DNA of 64,000 nt from Lycorma delicatula (Eukaryota; Arthropoda; Insecta; Hemiptera; Fulgoridae): NCBI RefSeq assembly GCF_047948215.1, contig NC_134455.1, positions 293,347,647 through 293,411,646 of the forward strand. Reading direction: 5' to 3'. The notes under the pieces were generated by a model. It did no database searches. It was given only the letters and a program-made list of their open reading frames with translations, and was not told the origin of the DNA. Shown here in pieces: positions 14,901-26,659 of the stretch. Within the stretch, counting starts at the first letter, position 1; each line of letters opens with the position of its first letter. The translations under genes and the position numbers were made by a program.

Positions 14901-15069
14901 CCCGGGAGCCATTCGGTCCCATAGTTAGTTAGTCGCTTGTATACACCAATCAACTATAATATGTACAGTCATTACCACTCTCTACCGTGGGGAAGTGAAT
15001 ATCAGGATTTTCCTTTATGAAATATAAGACCTAATTAGCATTTCTTAGACTCTCTAGTACTTTTAGAGA
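11954..15069 (-). mobile_element. Degenerate LINE with endonuclease and reverse transcriptase remnants
   Basis: Reading the minus strand from about 14.6 kb, an endonuclease remnant has YRPTSEYKDEDIEKMYSTIE and CKIIMGDW (14417-14614). A reverse transcriptase remnant has CYCLSPPILFTLYAEE and VRFTDDLLIVAKDTQTLQG (12608-12838). A post-RT block has YLGTVLTEEWRSKEEIKTRI (12363-12554). Frames are broken repeatedly. Comparison with the paralogous spacer at 56840-56900 brackets the insertion: GACCCGTAACAAAAAATTT lies on the 3' side near 11953, and ACACAAAGTTTACC at 15071 on the 5' side. The element is of the same broad clade as the one at 1.0-2.4 kb but a different family. The GC-richer stretch at 14.84-15.0 kb is probably its 5' leader. 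Confidence 0.75.
12880..13065 (+). mobile_element. SINE, copy 2, nested in the LINE
   Basis: Contains ATACCGGTGTTC, CACATCTCAGGAATGGTC, CATATCATCCTCTGAAG and GGGGGCTAAACAG, the body blocks of the SINE at 2.5-2.77 kb, then an A-rich tail. It interrupts the reverse transcriptase region of the LINE and is in the opposite orientation, so it inserted later. The tRNA head is truncated here. Confidence 0.7.
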
Positions 15070-15070
15070 G

Positions 15071-18000
15071 GACACAAAGTTTACCAAATTTTATTTCATA
15101 ACATTATTAAAATAATTATGCAATTACATAACAAAATAATATATTGTACACAAGTTTAAATGATAGTACAATTGGTTAAAGTAGTGAAAATACAGAGTAA
15201 TATTTTAGATGTAGGATTAAAGTTTACAGCAATTTATTCAAATCTATTTCTGATTGATTATTTCCTGATTTCAAAAAGAGAGTAGGTTCCCACTTCGATA
15301 CTTTCTTAATTTTATTTATGAACATAATTATTCTTACCAAATTCCAACTGGCTACTTAAAGTACACAACTATGATCCACACAACTAATCGCCATCAAATC
15401 TGAAATCACCTCCAATTCAAACGTTAGTAAGTTACTGGTCTTTTTTCTTTTAATTTTCTATTGACATAAAGTGAAGATCTTAATAAAAAGAAATTGGAGG
15501 ATAACAGAAACTTTAACTTGGATATTTTTCATTCGTATTATTAAAAATGAATAATAACGACGAAAAGTAAAGAAAGTGTAATATTCTTGACAGTTATAAG
15601 GAGTTTTTCACGTCTAATTTTACTCTTTTAGGTATGTAAAATGACGGACCAGTTGAGCACGTTCTGTTTATTTTATTTAGTTTTATAAAAGTTTTTATTT
15701 GACTGTAATTTATTATAAAAATTTTCTTTTAAAAAATTTATAAGTCGAAAATTTTAATGAAATATTTTTTTTAACAAAATTATCAGGAGAATTGTTAAAG
15801 CTTCAAAATTCAAAAGAAAATTATGTTTCAGAAATATATTTACTTTAGTTGTTTTCTTGTTTATTTATTCTTGTTTTATTTGGTATACAATTACCGCTTA
15901 ATATGATATGGACAAACACCAATTTGCAAAAATGTTCAATCTATTAAACATTGTTTCAACTCTTTCTTCCTTTTTTTTTATATTATTTTTTAAAATGGAA
16001 TGCTGGATTGTTGTACGCAATTTTTACACATTCGTGTACCTTTCAAAGTAAATTCAAGAAAAAAATATTATAATTATTTATTAATCGTAACGGTTGAACC
16101 AAGTTTCTCCAAAGTGTAGCAAGCATTATTTAATATCATTATACAGTTGAAATACATTATTACTTTTGAAAAATACTTGAAGGAGATAATGGTGATGCAC
16201 GTAAATCTTAATAAAACAAATTATGAAAAAAAAAATTTCTTTTAATAATTGCTAAATTAATGGGTAAAAACCCCTACATAAATATGGTAAGAGATATAAA
16301 AAATTCTTGGGTGAGCTGCGAAAAGTGGTACGGGTTCTTGTCATAATTGGGTTTTTTAATTGCAAAATAATTCGAAAATTTAATTAAAGATATTATTTGG
16401 TTCATTTATTATTATTGAAAGATTAGTTTTGAAAAAATTACTTTGTTCATCATCTAAAAGAGAAATATACTGATAATGATTTATCATGTTCAAAAAATTT
16501 AATAATTATGTTAATTTATTTTTACAATAATATTTTTTAAGAAAGAATATAAATGGAAAAAAAATCGAATCATTACATTTCTTTTGAGATAAAATATAAA
16601 AAACAAATTAATAATAACCGTTATAATTAAATTGAATTAGTCTGATGCAACTAAATGTGCTATATCTCATAATGCTTATATAAGTCGTGCTTATCTTTTC
16701 TTTTTCAAAACTAATAAAATACGTTTTCAGAATTCTAAGTACTGCTTAAGGCGACTTAAATTTATACGCATTGTAGAGAGATAACTTTTCTTTAGCCAGT
16801 TTACACGCCACAGTTCTTTAAATGTAATTTCTCGTCCTCGTTCGTGTGCCTCGATTGGTATGAACACACGTTGAAAGGATAGTCTGTCTTTCTCTAAAAA
16901 TCAGTAATGTATGTATTTTTAATAAAAGTAGTTGTTTAATTTGATCTTCTTTTTCGTTTAAATTTAGATTTGTTATAAATATAACATAAGCCGGAGATCG
17001 CAATAACCTCTTAACCAACACCATTTGTTTCTAGTTTCTCACCTCATGCCAGATCCATAAATGTCTTTATTAAAATTGTCTCCAGAAAGAAAACTTAATT
17101 GTCGAAGTTTAACTTAAGATATCATCTGGTTTAGTTCTTATGGTTTTTGGTAGGTATGCAAAAGCTTACTAACTCGAATCACAGGTAAACATTTCATAAT
17201 TTTATCTTCCTTAACAAGTGGAATATTCTTTGTTGTAATGGAATCCATATATAATTTTCTTGTTTTACTAATTTCTCTTATCTAGCAATATTTTATTCGA
17301 TTAGTAGATTGAAATTCTTAGATTATTAAATTTCATGGGGTATTTCTTGGACATAGGAAACCAAATTTTGTCTCAAGTTATCATTTTCATCTGGATTCGA
17401 GTAACTACCCATAGTAGAGAATTTTCTACAGTTGTAGGGAAAAACAAATTCTGTGAATGCTATCTGAGATTGTATTATTATTATTAATTTTTAATTGCTT
17501 CTTTGTATTAGTTCCCTTTAATGTGAACAGTAAAATAATTTCCTTGCTGATTACTTTGTTGAGATAATTAAATTATCGTAAACAGTTTTTTTCTAGTTTC
17601 AACGTCCAAGTAAAGTGATTTAAAACACTTCAGGTCAGTTGAAGTCGTTGATTAATCTATGAAAAGGAAATTATTTCGAAAAAACTGAAAAATTATATAA
17701 AAATTGGCAAGGAAAGAAAATGACTACGTTTTTTTAAATAATAAACTACGTAACAGGACACAATTTTTCAGTTTATTTCATTGATCTAATAGTGTTTGTA
17801 AGGTATCTTATGTTGTATTTTCATCTTTCTGGAAGATTTTCATTAGTAGAAGATAATAACTTTTATTTTCTGCAAACAATGTTAGATTCGTTTTTATAAA
17901 ATGTAAGCTTACATTTTAAATTCTATTTAATTCTATTTTTTAAATCCTATTTGTTTATTTTTTTTTAATTTTATTTTTTATTCTATTTTAATTTAATTAA

Positions 18001-18290
18001 TTTATTCTTTTTATTTTAAATTCTATTTAACATTTTCCTTAGACCTTACTCATAACTGGATAACATTTTCTTTATTAATTTGTTGATAAAGTTACTGCTA
18101 TGGTTCTGAGGTAAACTTTTTCTTAATAACAATGAATTTTTTTTACAAATAAACAGGTTTTAACATTTTTCCTTTATCATAATACAAATAATTTAATTTT
18201 TTTATACCGTAATGATGTACACAAGTTGACTTTAATAATAAGAAGTATTATTATTATAATTTACTTGTTTTCAAAAATTGTACAATATAG
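15071..18290. other. Duplicated spacer (matches 56.87-58.77 kb)
   Basis: No gene is supported. Shared blocks with 56.87-58.77 kb include CCAAATTTTATTTCATAACATT near 15090, the GTAAGTTACT area near 15430, TCATAATGCTT near 16670 and AATGTCTTTATTAAAATTGT near 17060, always in the same order. This is spacer duplicated with the gene family. The short frames here are not conserved between the two copies. Confidence 0.6.
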
Positions 18291-18299
18291 TGTTCCGCT

Positions 18300-18503
18300 A
18301 AGACATAACTCTTATCAACAGGACCCCGTATTACCATGAATTCAATAAAAATAAGTTACACAATACAATACAAAAAATACAGTCAAATACGAAAAAACGT
18401 GACAATTTTGTAGCATGTGAAATTGCTATGCCTGAGGGGGATTCGAACCAGAGACCTCTGCATGAAGGCTTGAGACGCTACCACTCGCGCCACAGAGGGC
18501 GGC
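18300..18503 (-). mobile_element. tRNA-derived SINE (second type)
   Basis: The minus strand from 18503 reads GCCGCCCTCTGTGGCGCGAG then TGGTAGCGTCTC (A box) and, after about 25 nt, GGTTCGAATCCCCC (an intact B box). The acceptor ends do not pair as in a working tRNA, and an A/T-rich body follows. I therefore read it as a SINE head rather than a tRNA gene. A plus-strand GTAGCCGAACGGATTAAGCC at about 18612 looks like a further tRNA-type A box. Confidence 0.6.
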
Positions 18504-18824
18504 TAATGAGTAGCAGTTAGAAAAACAATAAAATAAATAAAAATTTCTCATTCACTCAATCAAAATAGCCTTAGGAGGAATTTTCAGTAGTTACTAAAGG
18601 TATGAAGCTGGTGTAGCCGAACGGATTAAGCCGACAGTTACTAGACGTGGATTTCTTTAGTCATTTCTTATTTCTAGTAGTGTGAAATTTTTTCGACTAT
18701 AGAGTTTACCATAAACCGATTTTCTCTGTCTGCTTGTGTTTTCTGTAAGCCTTCTAGTATCATAATGAAAATAAAATCCTAATTAATTTTTAATATAAAC
18801 TTTTAAATGCAAAATATATATATA

Positions 18825-19794
18825 CGAAGTCTGCAAATAAAGTAATGAGACTAGTTTTTTTTTGGCAGCCAAAGTGGCAACACTGTAAGTTACTAGTAAA
18901 AATATGGTTATATGAACAGCTATTTAAATTAGGTATTAACGTTTTTAATTTATTGTTGCCACGTGAGATGTAAACAAACTTTTCGCGAAACGAGTTTTTG
19001 TTGTGCGTTACTAATTATGATCAAAGTTGTGCAACTAAGTTTTATGTTAAACTCGGTGAGAATGCTACTGAAACATTTCAAAATTAAAAAAGGAATGTTT
19101 TTAGGTGGTTTAAAGCATTTTCAGATGGCCAGGAATCAGTTGCGGGCGATTCACGGTCTGGAAGACCGTTAACGTCAAAAAATGACGACATGTTCAGCGA
19201 ATCAGAGACTTGATACGGTACGACCGGGGAATAACTGTCAAAATGATTGCAGAACAATTGAATTTGAACCATACCACAGTCCATCAAATTTTGACAAACG
19301 AATTGGACATGAAAAAAGTTTGTGCAAAATTGGTCCCAAAAAACCTCACTGTTGAAACAGAAAAACAACGGGGCGGAAGTGTGCCGCGATCTTCTAGGGC
19401 GAATTTAAACTGATCCTGATTCTCTAAAAAAATGTTATTATCTTCTGTAAATCATCTTGGATATTTGAGTACGACCCAGAAACAGAACTTTAAAAATGTA
19501 AAACTGACAACTTTCTCTCATAAATCAATGAAGCTAAATAAACGCCATTTTTTCTTTAATCTTATTTTTACAATGCTTTTTCATAATTTCAAACATAAAA
19601 AAAAATATAACCGACCATCTGAAGAATATTCCATTTTCTCAGTTTCAACACTGCTATGAAGAGTGGGAGAACCGTTTGAAGCATTGCGTGGCTTTCCAAA
19701 GAAACTGTTTCGAAGGTGATAGGGTCCATGTACAATTGAATTGTAAATAAAAACTTTTTCTGAACCAGTGTCATTACTTTAATTACTGACGTCG
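18825..19794 (+). mobile_element. Mariner-family DNA transposon, decayed
   Basis: Imperfect terminal inverted repeats: CGAAGTCTGCAAATAAAGTA at 18825 against CGACGTCAGTAATTAAAGTA read inward from 19794. Between them is a broken mariner transposase. Its N-terminal part has the mariner-like WFKAFSDGQESVAGDSRSGR (about 19107-19165) and IRYDRGITVKMIAEQLNLNH, a helix-turn-helix region (19210-19270). Its end has CYEEWENRLKH and FEGDRV near 19654-19725, the usual C-terminal motif. The catalytic middle is deleted or scrambled and at about 970 bp the copy is shorter than a full mariner. A TA precedes the left end; the right flank has become a TG microsatellite. Confidence 0.85.
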
Positions 19795-21980
19795 TGTGTG
19801 TGTGTGTGTTTGTGTGTGTAATTCAATTTTTTAAGTCAATCCCTAACCTATTTTGTTAATTCTCACTACTTGTTTATTTTATACTTTAATTTGCTACTGG
19901 ATGCAATGAACCTATGTCTAGAGAAGTATTAAAGATTATTTTTTTCTAAGTTGGATCAAGTTTTTTAAGTTTATTTAATTAAAATTGAATATTCTTTTCG
20001 CGTTCGTTTAATTTATTCTTAATATTTTGTTACCTGTCCCTTTTTTTATAAAATTATTTCGGAAATAAAATTTGTTCATAACACAAGTATAGACATCATG
20101 GCTGTGGAGCTGGTACAGAGTTGTCAAAACCTTTTTCTTATTAATCTATTTTTCCATTTAAAGGAAGATATATAGAAGGGTAATCTCAATTTATCCCATA
20201 AAAAAAATTAAATAAAAAAAGTCAGAGTTTAGAGTTTCATTAATATAATAAAAGTTAAATATTGATTATAAAATAAACACCACATCTTTAGACTTTCTTA
20301 TTTCTATAAAAGAAATTTTGACTTACCAATAAAATATTGAAGGCTATCTTAAATAAGTAGACATAGAATTTCTCTACTAACAAGCATCAGATGTACCTTT
20401 AGGATGTAAATTAACATATAATCTACAAATGTGCATTTTTTAAAGCAGGTATTAAAATTTACAATTTTCTAATACCAACCATGTTTTTGATTTGCACTGA
20501 ATGTAGAATGAACCTTAACTACTCTTAAAATACAATTAACTAATATCAGTTAATTATATTTCCTTATAAATTTTCTTTAAATCTTAGAAATTGGTTTAGA
20601 ACTGTAACAATTTTTTATATTTTCACACCTACGTTTTTTATAATGAAGAAAGAAAAATAGATGATTTGAACGAAATTTTGTTGTATGAAAATTTCTGTAA
20701 AGACTAAGAGATTGCAACAAGATTGAAAGTTAAGGAGAAGTGCTCCAGCCAAGTGGCACCGATGATAGACGATAATACGAGAAATTTAACTAGTTCTCGT
20801 GCAATATATGCGTTCATTTTATTGACTGTACCTTCCCCCGCTCAAAGAAAGCAGGCTTTATATCAGGCTATTGCAGAATAGGCTCGTAACAAAATATTCG
20901 ACGGATAAAAGTTAAATATGAATTTTAACTTCTTCCTAGAACGATTGTAATACTAAGAATATATCAAAACCTAAATCAAATTTTAAAAATTAATGCCTCT
21001 TTTTTAATATTTTTAAAGAAGTTTACCATTTCTGGTATGTTTTTAGTTACGTGAAGGATATTAAATGTTTCAATTATTGATAAATGGGCTGTAACAAAGT
21101 AACATAATTATTTTTCCTATATTCATTGAATCGTAAGAATTGATAGGTTAACAAAAAGTTTCAAGTAATTTATGTCTAATTCAGACGGAAAATATCCCTT
21201 TTATACATAGGAAAAAAATGTATTTTCTGCATTTCTCAAATTTGCTGCTAAGTAAAGGAAAACTATGTGAAAGCTATATATAAAAATGTCATCAACAGTA
21301 TGTGGATTGTAGAATTCAATAATAAAATCCATTTCTCTGTATCCATGTCACCATAGGTCTGGTCTTCATAGGTCTTTAGGTTTGGCTCTAAGACGTTCAT
21401 TTTATTACCTAAATATCATTTAAAATTTTACGCAGTAGAACCACTATGAAATTCGTAAATACTTCAAATTTTAATCATTACTAGCATTACTTTAATATTA
21501 ATATTATAATATAATTATAATCAGAGAGAGCAAGCAGATTTTCAGAGTATACAGAATTAGAAAATAAAAAATCCATTGTAGAAAATATAAATAAATTAAG
21601 CATAAAAAACGTATTTTAATGAAGAGATAGTTCCATTTAACTTTAATATAACACTTGATCCTAAAAAGGATTGAATGTTTTAATTTACATTAAATTTAAA
21701 AACAGTTATGTAAAATAACTAAATTTAAAATAATGACTAAATTTACAAATATTATTTTTTAGGATACAAGTAAAATACTTATTATTTAAGGATATTCTGA
21801 AATTTATATATTGTAGCCTAATCATGTGTAATTATTACTACAATATTGAAAGACATTAAAAAAAAATTGTTTTTCCGTTGACACATCAAAGAAGATTATA
21901 ATAAATTTTTCTGTAAACGAAAGATTGTTGAAGTGGTAAAAGGTTTTGTGGAAAATAATAATGAAGTATTTTATTACTTA
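19795..21980. other. Spacer 3' of gene B, duplicated at 58.98-60.87 kb
   Basis: No gene seen. Blocks at 20590-20930 (for example AAATTGGTTT, TTTAACTAGTT, TCAAAGAAAGCA) and 21190-21290 (CTGCATTTCTCAAATTTGCTG) correspond in order to 59100-60320 and 60540-60600 upstream of the gene C stop. Confidence 0.6.
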
Positions 21981-21984
21981 GTTT

Positions 21985-21990
21985 TTTATT
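21985..21990 (-). terminator. Polyadenylation signal of gene B
   Basis: AATAAA on the minus strand. It sits downstream of the ancestral stop region of gene B (about 22050), at the position matching the signal at 60876-60881 in gene C. Confidence 0.5.
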
Positions 21991-22044
21991 AAGATATATT
22001 TTGTTAATACACAGTAAATCAAGTTAGGTGTTATAAAAATAATC

Positions 22045-22183
22045 AAGCTTATTTACATAGCCCATTTCAGTGACTGAAACCAGCTACTGCTAAATGGTAT
22101 TTGTTTTTTTGCATTCTGTTATTGCTGTCTTGGTTTTAATTGTTCTGGTTGTTGTTGGCTTGATTCTGATTGTTGATGATGGC
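22045..22183 (-). pseudogene. Lost C-terminal segment of gene B
   Basis: Downstream of the gene B stop, the minus strand continues with Asn/Gln codons, a second in-frame TAA and a shifted frame carrying the tail block that matches SSSWFQSLKWA of gene A. This shows where the ancestral coding region ended, at about 22050. Confidence 0.65.
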
Positions 22184-23790
22184 TTAATTCTGATTGTTGT
22201 TGTTTTGATTCTGATTGTTTTGGTTATTGTTATTATTGTAGACAGCATTTTGGTTATTATTGTTCTGATTTTGGTTGATCTGATTATTGTTCTGGTTCTG
22301 GTTGAAGTTGTTGTTGTTTACATTCTCGCTATGCTGGTTATTGTTGTTGAAATTATTATTTTGGTTAGTGTACTGGTTGTTGTTCTGATTTTGATTGTAC
22401 TGATTATTGTTCTGGTTGCTGTTATTATTGTTATTCTGGTTTTGGTTGTTGTTATTGTTGTTCTGATTTTGGTTGTTATAGTTCTGGTTGTTGTAATTGT
22501 TTTGGTTCTGGTATTGGTTGTTATTGTTGTAATTGTTCTGGTTATTGTTATTCTGGTTCTGGTGATTATTCACATTCTGACCATACTGGTTTTGGTTGTT
22601 ATTGTAGGAGTTTTGGTTATTATTATTATTGTAATTGTTCTGATTCTGGTTGTTGTTGTTATTGTAGTTGTTGTTCTGATTTTGGTTGTTGTTATTGTAA
22701 TTGTTGTTCTGGTTTTGGTTGTTGTTATTGTAGCTGTTGTTCTGGTATTCGTTATTGTTGTTATTGTAATTGTTCTGGTTGTTGTTGTTCACATTCTGGC
22801 CATTTTGGTTCTGGTTATTGTTGTTGTTGTACTGGTTGCTTTGGTTGTTATTCTTATTATTATTGTATTGGTTCTGGTTGTTGTAATCGTTTTGGTTCTG
22901 GTTATTGAAGTTGTTGTTGCTGTTGAATTGGTTATTCTGGTTGTTGTTGAAATTCTGACCATATTGGTTCTGATTATTGTTGTTATTGTAATGGTTTTGA
23001 CTGTTGTTGCTGTTCTGGTTCTGTTGTTGATTCTGGTTATTATTGTTGTTGTAGTTGTTCTGGTTTTGGTTGTTGTTATTATAGTTGTTGTTCTCATATT
23101 GGTTGTTGTTATTGTAGTTATTGTTCTGGTTTTGGTTGTTGTTATTGTAGTTATTGTTCTGGTTTTGGTTGTTGTTATTATAGTTGTTGTTCTCATATTG
23201 GTTGTTGTTATTGTAGTTATTGTTCTGGTTCTGGTTGTTGTTCACATTCTGGCCATTTTGGTTCTGGTTATTGTATTGATTGTAGTTATTGTTGTTATTG
23301 TTGTACTGGTTATTTTGGTTGTTGTTCTTATTGTTATAAGCATTATTATTATTATTGTACTGGTTCTGATTGTTGTAATCGTTTTGATTCTGGTTATTGA
23401 AGTTGTTGTATTGGTTATTCTGGTTGTTGTTCACATTCTGACCATACTGGTTCTGATGATTGTTGTTGTATTGGTTTTGAATATTGTTCTGGCTCTGTTG
23501 ATGATTCTGGTTATTTTTGTTGCCATATTGATTATTTTGATTGTTCTGGTTGTTGTTATTTTCGTACTGGTTCTGATTGTTATAATTTACATTTTGTCCA
23601 TTTTGGTTGTTGTTATAATTGTAATTTTGATTATTGTTCTGATTATTAAATTGGTCATTGTTTTGATTCTGATTGTTGTTGTTATTGTTATTATAGTTGT
23701 TCACATTTTGGTTCTGGCTGTTGCTGTACTGACTACTGTTCTGGTTGTTATTATTACTGTACTGATTTTGATTGTTTCCGTACACGTTTT
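22184..23790 (-). CDS. Gene B exon 2: Asn/Gln/Tyr-rich body, prematurely ended
   Basis: Exon 2 begins after TTTTTCAG with ENVYGNNQNQYSNN and is open to TAA at 22184-22186. With exon 1 it encodes 638 residues. The body is N/Q/Y repeats with recurring YGQNVNNNQNQ and YENNNYNNNNQNQNNN modules, the latter in near-identical tandem blocks at about 23050-23230. Beyond the stop, the family tail is still legible in the DNA at about 22050-22090 (SSSWFQSLKWAM-like) but is out of frame and preceded by a second stop. Compared with A and C, this gene has lost its conserved C-terminus. Whether it still makes a working protein is unknown; the long open frame before that point argues for recent or tolerated loss. 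Confidence 0.8.
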
Positions 23791-25446
23791 CTGAAAAAGG
23801 AAAAAATCCATTATTTTTAACAGCGCCCATCTCATAAAAGCGTTAACCTATAAAAATTGATTTACAAAAACTGCATTTTGAACGTGTAAGCTATTCTGTT
23901 GTTTGAAGAAGATAGTTTAAAAATCTGTTCAGTGAGTTTTTTAATACTATTACGAAATAATGGACAATAACAATATCATATGATCTCTGAACCACCGTTA
24001 CTGTATCTAATCGACAGTAATTTTCACTTACACGGGTAACCGAAAAATTATGCAAAAGAATATTTAGCGACCTGATTGGTGATCACGAAAACGATCTTCT
24101 CGCTTACATTTTTCAAGAAATATTCTGATTAAAATTTTGTTATTCTATGATTCCGACTGTTATCTGATAAAGGAGAAAAAAGATATTTTGTCAGAATAAG
24201 CCAATAACCCGATGGCTTAGTATCCAACATTATTTTTTCGTATATTTATTTTTTGTTATTTAAATCTAAATTTCACATCATGTTTGATATACCATTATCT
24301 AACTATATTGAATCGGTGAATTTATTAATTAACAGTGAAAAAACAAGATAAGTCAATCCATGTCGGGATCACAGAAATATCCATAACTGAATTCAAAAAT
24401 ATATGTTGTTCCGCAGATGAATAAGTAAATGCTATAATAATTTTAAAAGTATTTATATTATTATTATATTAGTTTCATATTTTAGTATAAAAATTGAATA
24501 TGTTACATAGAAAAAAATACATATCATAATTACTTTCTTTTTTCAATATTTTCTTAGTATCTTTTGGGAAAGGATGAACATTTCAGGTATGAATTCTGTC
24601 TCCGGTACAACAGTTAGAATATTATTTTATTTGTCATAAATAACGATAATGGAAATTTCTGTGCATATATATTGTTTTAATCTTTCATGGTTTTTAATTA
24701 ACAGTATTGTTTTGACTAATTGAAATATAATATATGAAATTTGTGAAACATATAATCTATGATTTATTGGTTAGTATGTAAGGATTAATAGATTATTTAC
24801 TAATTTTATTGCTTTACTAATCACAATTAAATCTAAAGATAAGGTTTTATTTTCATTAGAACAAAGAAGAAGTACGAATACGTTAATACATGCCAAATTA
24901 TGCTTGTTAACTTAATTAAAATAATTATAAAACCATTTGAAAACAAGATCGAATTTTATCAAATAAAATTTATTTCCGGTAATTAAATCAAAATATATTA
25001 ACAATCCTTTCTTTGTTTTGTAAGAATATTTTCTCTTATTAAAGGTTTAATTAAAACGGTACACTTTTAACATTTCATAAAATTGAAATATTGTACTATT
25101 TTAAATATGCAAAACAGATTTATAGAATATTTTTTTGTAATTTATTAGTAACAGCGACCAGATTTTAGAAAACGAAATTCATTTACTTAAAAGTTTACAT
25201 CAATATCTTTCACACTAATAATTTAAAAATTATAACTAATAATAATCTATTATTATTATTAAACATTGGTAATAAAATATACAAAAAATCAATCTTTGTG
25301 GTGCTGTTATGCCTATCAATAATTATTTTGCTAATATTTATGAATAATAAGCATATGATATCCATGATATTATCGGTCCTAAAATAACTATAATTTAATA
25401 TTTTAAGTGATGGTACAAATTTAAAATAAGAGACCCAAGTACTCAC
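23791..25446 (-). other. Gene B intron 1 (1656 bp)
   Basis: Donor ATG|GTGAGT at 25441-25447 and acceptor TTTTTCAG beside 23790; phase 1 as in gene A. The segment from about 24540 to 25050 aligns with 63180-63660 in the gene C intron (shared TCTATGATTTATTG, GAAAACA-GATCGAATTTT and CTTTCTTTGTTTTGTAAGAA blocks). The small minus-strand frame at 25210-25449 is intronic. Confidence 0.8.
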
Positions 25447-25756
25447 CATTTTGGTACTGGTTGTTGTTATTTTGATTGTTGTTTACATTCTGTCCATTCT
25501 GGTTGTTGTTGTTGTTTTGATTCTGGAACTGGTTGTTCTGGTTATTTCCATTTTGATTATTGTTGTATTGGTAGTTATTGTTATTGTTGTAGTATTGGTT
25601 GTTGTTCTGGTTTTGTTGTTGTTCTTCACTTATTGGAGAAACTTCATTCTGGTTGTTGAAGAAACCGCTGAAGCACTGTCGTTTGGTTTGTCCGTAAGGA
25701 TGGACGGCGGCAGCAGCAAAGCCAACGAGAACCAACAATACCAATGAGGACTTCAT
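25447..25756 (-). CDS. Gene B exon 1: signal peptide, KR site, single cysteine
   Basis: The ATG at 25754-25756 opens the same MKSSLVLLVLVGFAAAA signal peptide as gene A, then VHPYGQTKRQCFSGFF and NEVSPISEEQQQ. Only a few residues differ from gene A before the Q/N-rich part, which varies in length. The exon is 310 nt (103 codons plus one base) and ends in YQNG at the donor, giving YQNENVYGNN after splicing. The near-identity of this exon against strong divergence of exon 2 suggests selection on the secretion and N-terminal part, or recent gene conversion. Confidence 0.88.
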
Positions 25757-25788
25757 GTTGAAGGTGACGATACTATACCCGTTGCTAT

Positions 25789-25796
25789 CTTATATA
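25789..25796 (-). promoter_or_regulatory. TATA box of gene B
   Basis: TATATAAG on the minus strand, 32 nt before the ATG and identical in placement to gene A. The sequence between box and ATG is also largely conserved. Confidence 0.7.
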
Positions 25797-25834
25797 CTAT
25801 ACGGTTATCATTCCTGTTTGATATCAATGGTTTA

Positions 25835-25849
25835 GGTGATAGGTCATCC
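25835..25849 (-). promoter_or_regulatory. Conserved upstream box of gene B
   Basis: GGATGACCTATCACC on the minus strand, the same 15-mer as upstream of gene A and at a similar distance from the TATA box. Confidence 0.45.
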
Positions 25850-25859
25850 GATATTGACA

Positions 25860-26644
25860 ATTAAAATATTTTTTAAAAATTATAATTGAAGAAAAAATGA
25901 CACATTATTACAAATTTAGTTTAATTACATATTGTAAGTTAACCTAATTTTCTCTTAACTAGCCTAACAGGTGATTCCTTTATTTAAATAAAAATTTAAA
26001 AATTTCACTTAATGGCGCTAATGTGATAGCTCATGGCTTCTGAAATAAAATTTAGAAAAATATTTTACTAATGCTTCTGTCTATTTCATACATAGCTAAT
26101 TAAAAAAAAAGGTAATCTAAGTGATTACCTTTCCATCACATAATTTTTTATTTTATGTTTTATTAAAAATTATCCTTTGGAAATGTTAGTATTGCATACT
26201 TTAAGTTAATAAAAAAAAGTGATTACTTTCAAAAAATAACGGAAATTAACAACGTTAATATTGTTTGTTTAATTTGTGTGATTAAAGATTTCATAAAACT
26301 GATTTTGTTTGATATAAAAATCTTTTCTTTTGGTTGGATAAATATATCCATTAATCATATGCATTTTTTCATTGTTTTTTTAAATTATTTTTATTAATAA
26401 TTTTTTTTGTTATTAGATGGTAGATTAGTTCCGTTAGATTTTTCCGTAAAAAAGTTTTTTTTTTTTTACTAAAGATTACTTGAGCATCTAATCGTTTTAA
26501 AGTACTTTTTTATTTTATTTTTTTGCCGTCTGACATATTTTATTTATATTGACTGATCGAAATTAGGATATAAATTAACGTGATTTTAAGTATATTCAGA
26601 AAAAAATAATTAGAAAATTTAAGATAAAAAATACTGATTTACGT
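25860..26644. other. AT-rich upstream spacer of gene B
   Basis: No gene or recognisable repeat. It ends at the left target-site duplication of the R1-like LINE. Confidence 0.4.
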
Positions 26645-26659
26645 ATTCTAGATTGGCTT
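26645..26659. repeat. Target-site duplication, 3' side of R1-like LINE
   Basis: ATTCTAGATTGGCTT, identical over 15 bp to 29570-29584. Confidence 0.9.

Noticed and set aside
18421..18503. A functional tRNA gene
   Set aside because: A and B boxes are present, but the acceptor ends do not pair and the sequence continues as a SINE body.
22094..23794. 566-residue plus-strand frame of Val/Leu/Ile
   Set aside because: It is the exact antisense of gene B exon 2: Asn/Gln/Tyr codons read backwards give Val/Leu/Ile. No start context, splice sites or conserved ends support it.
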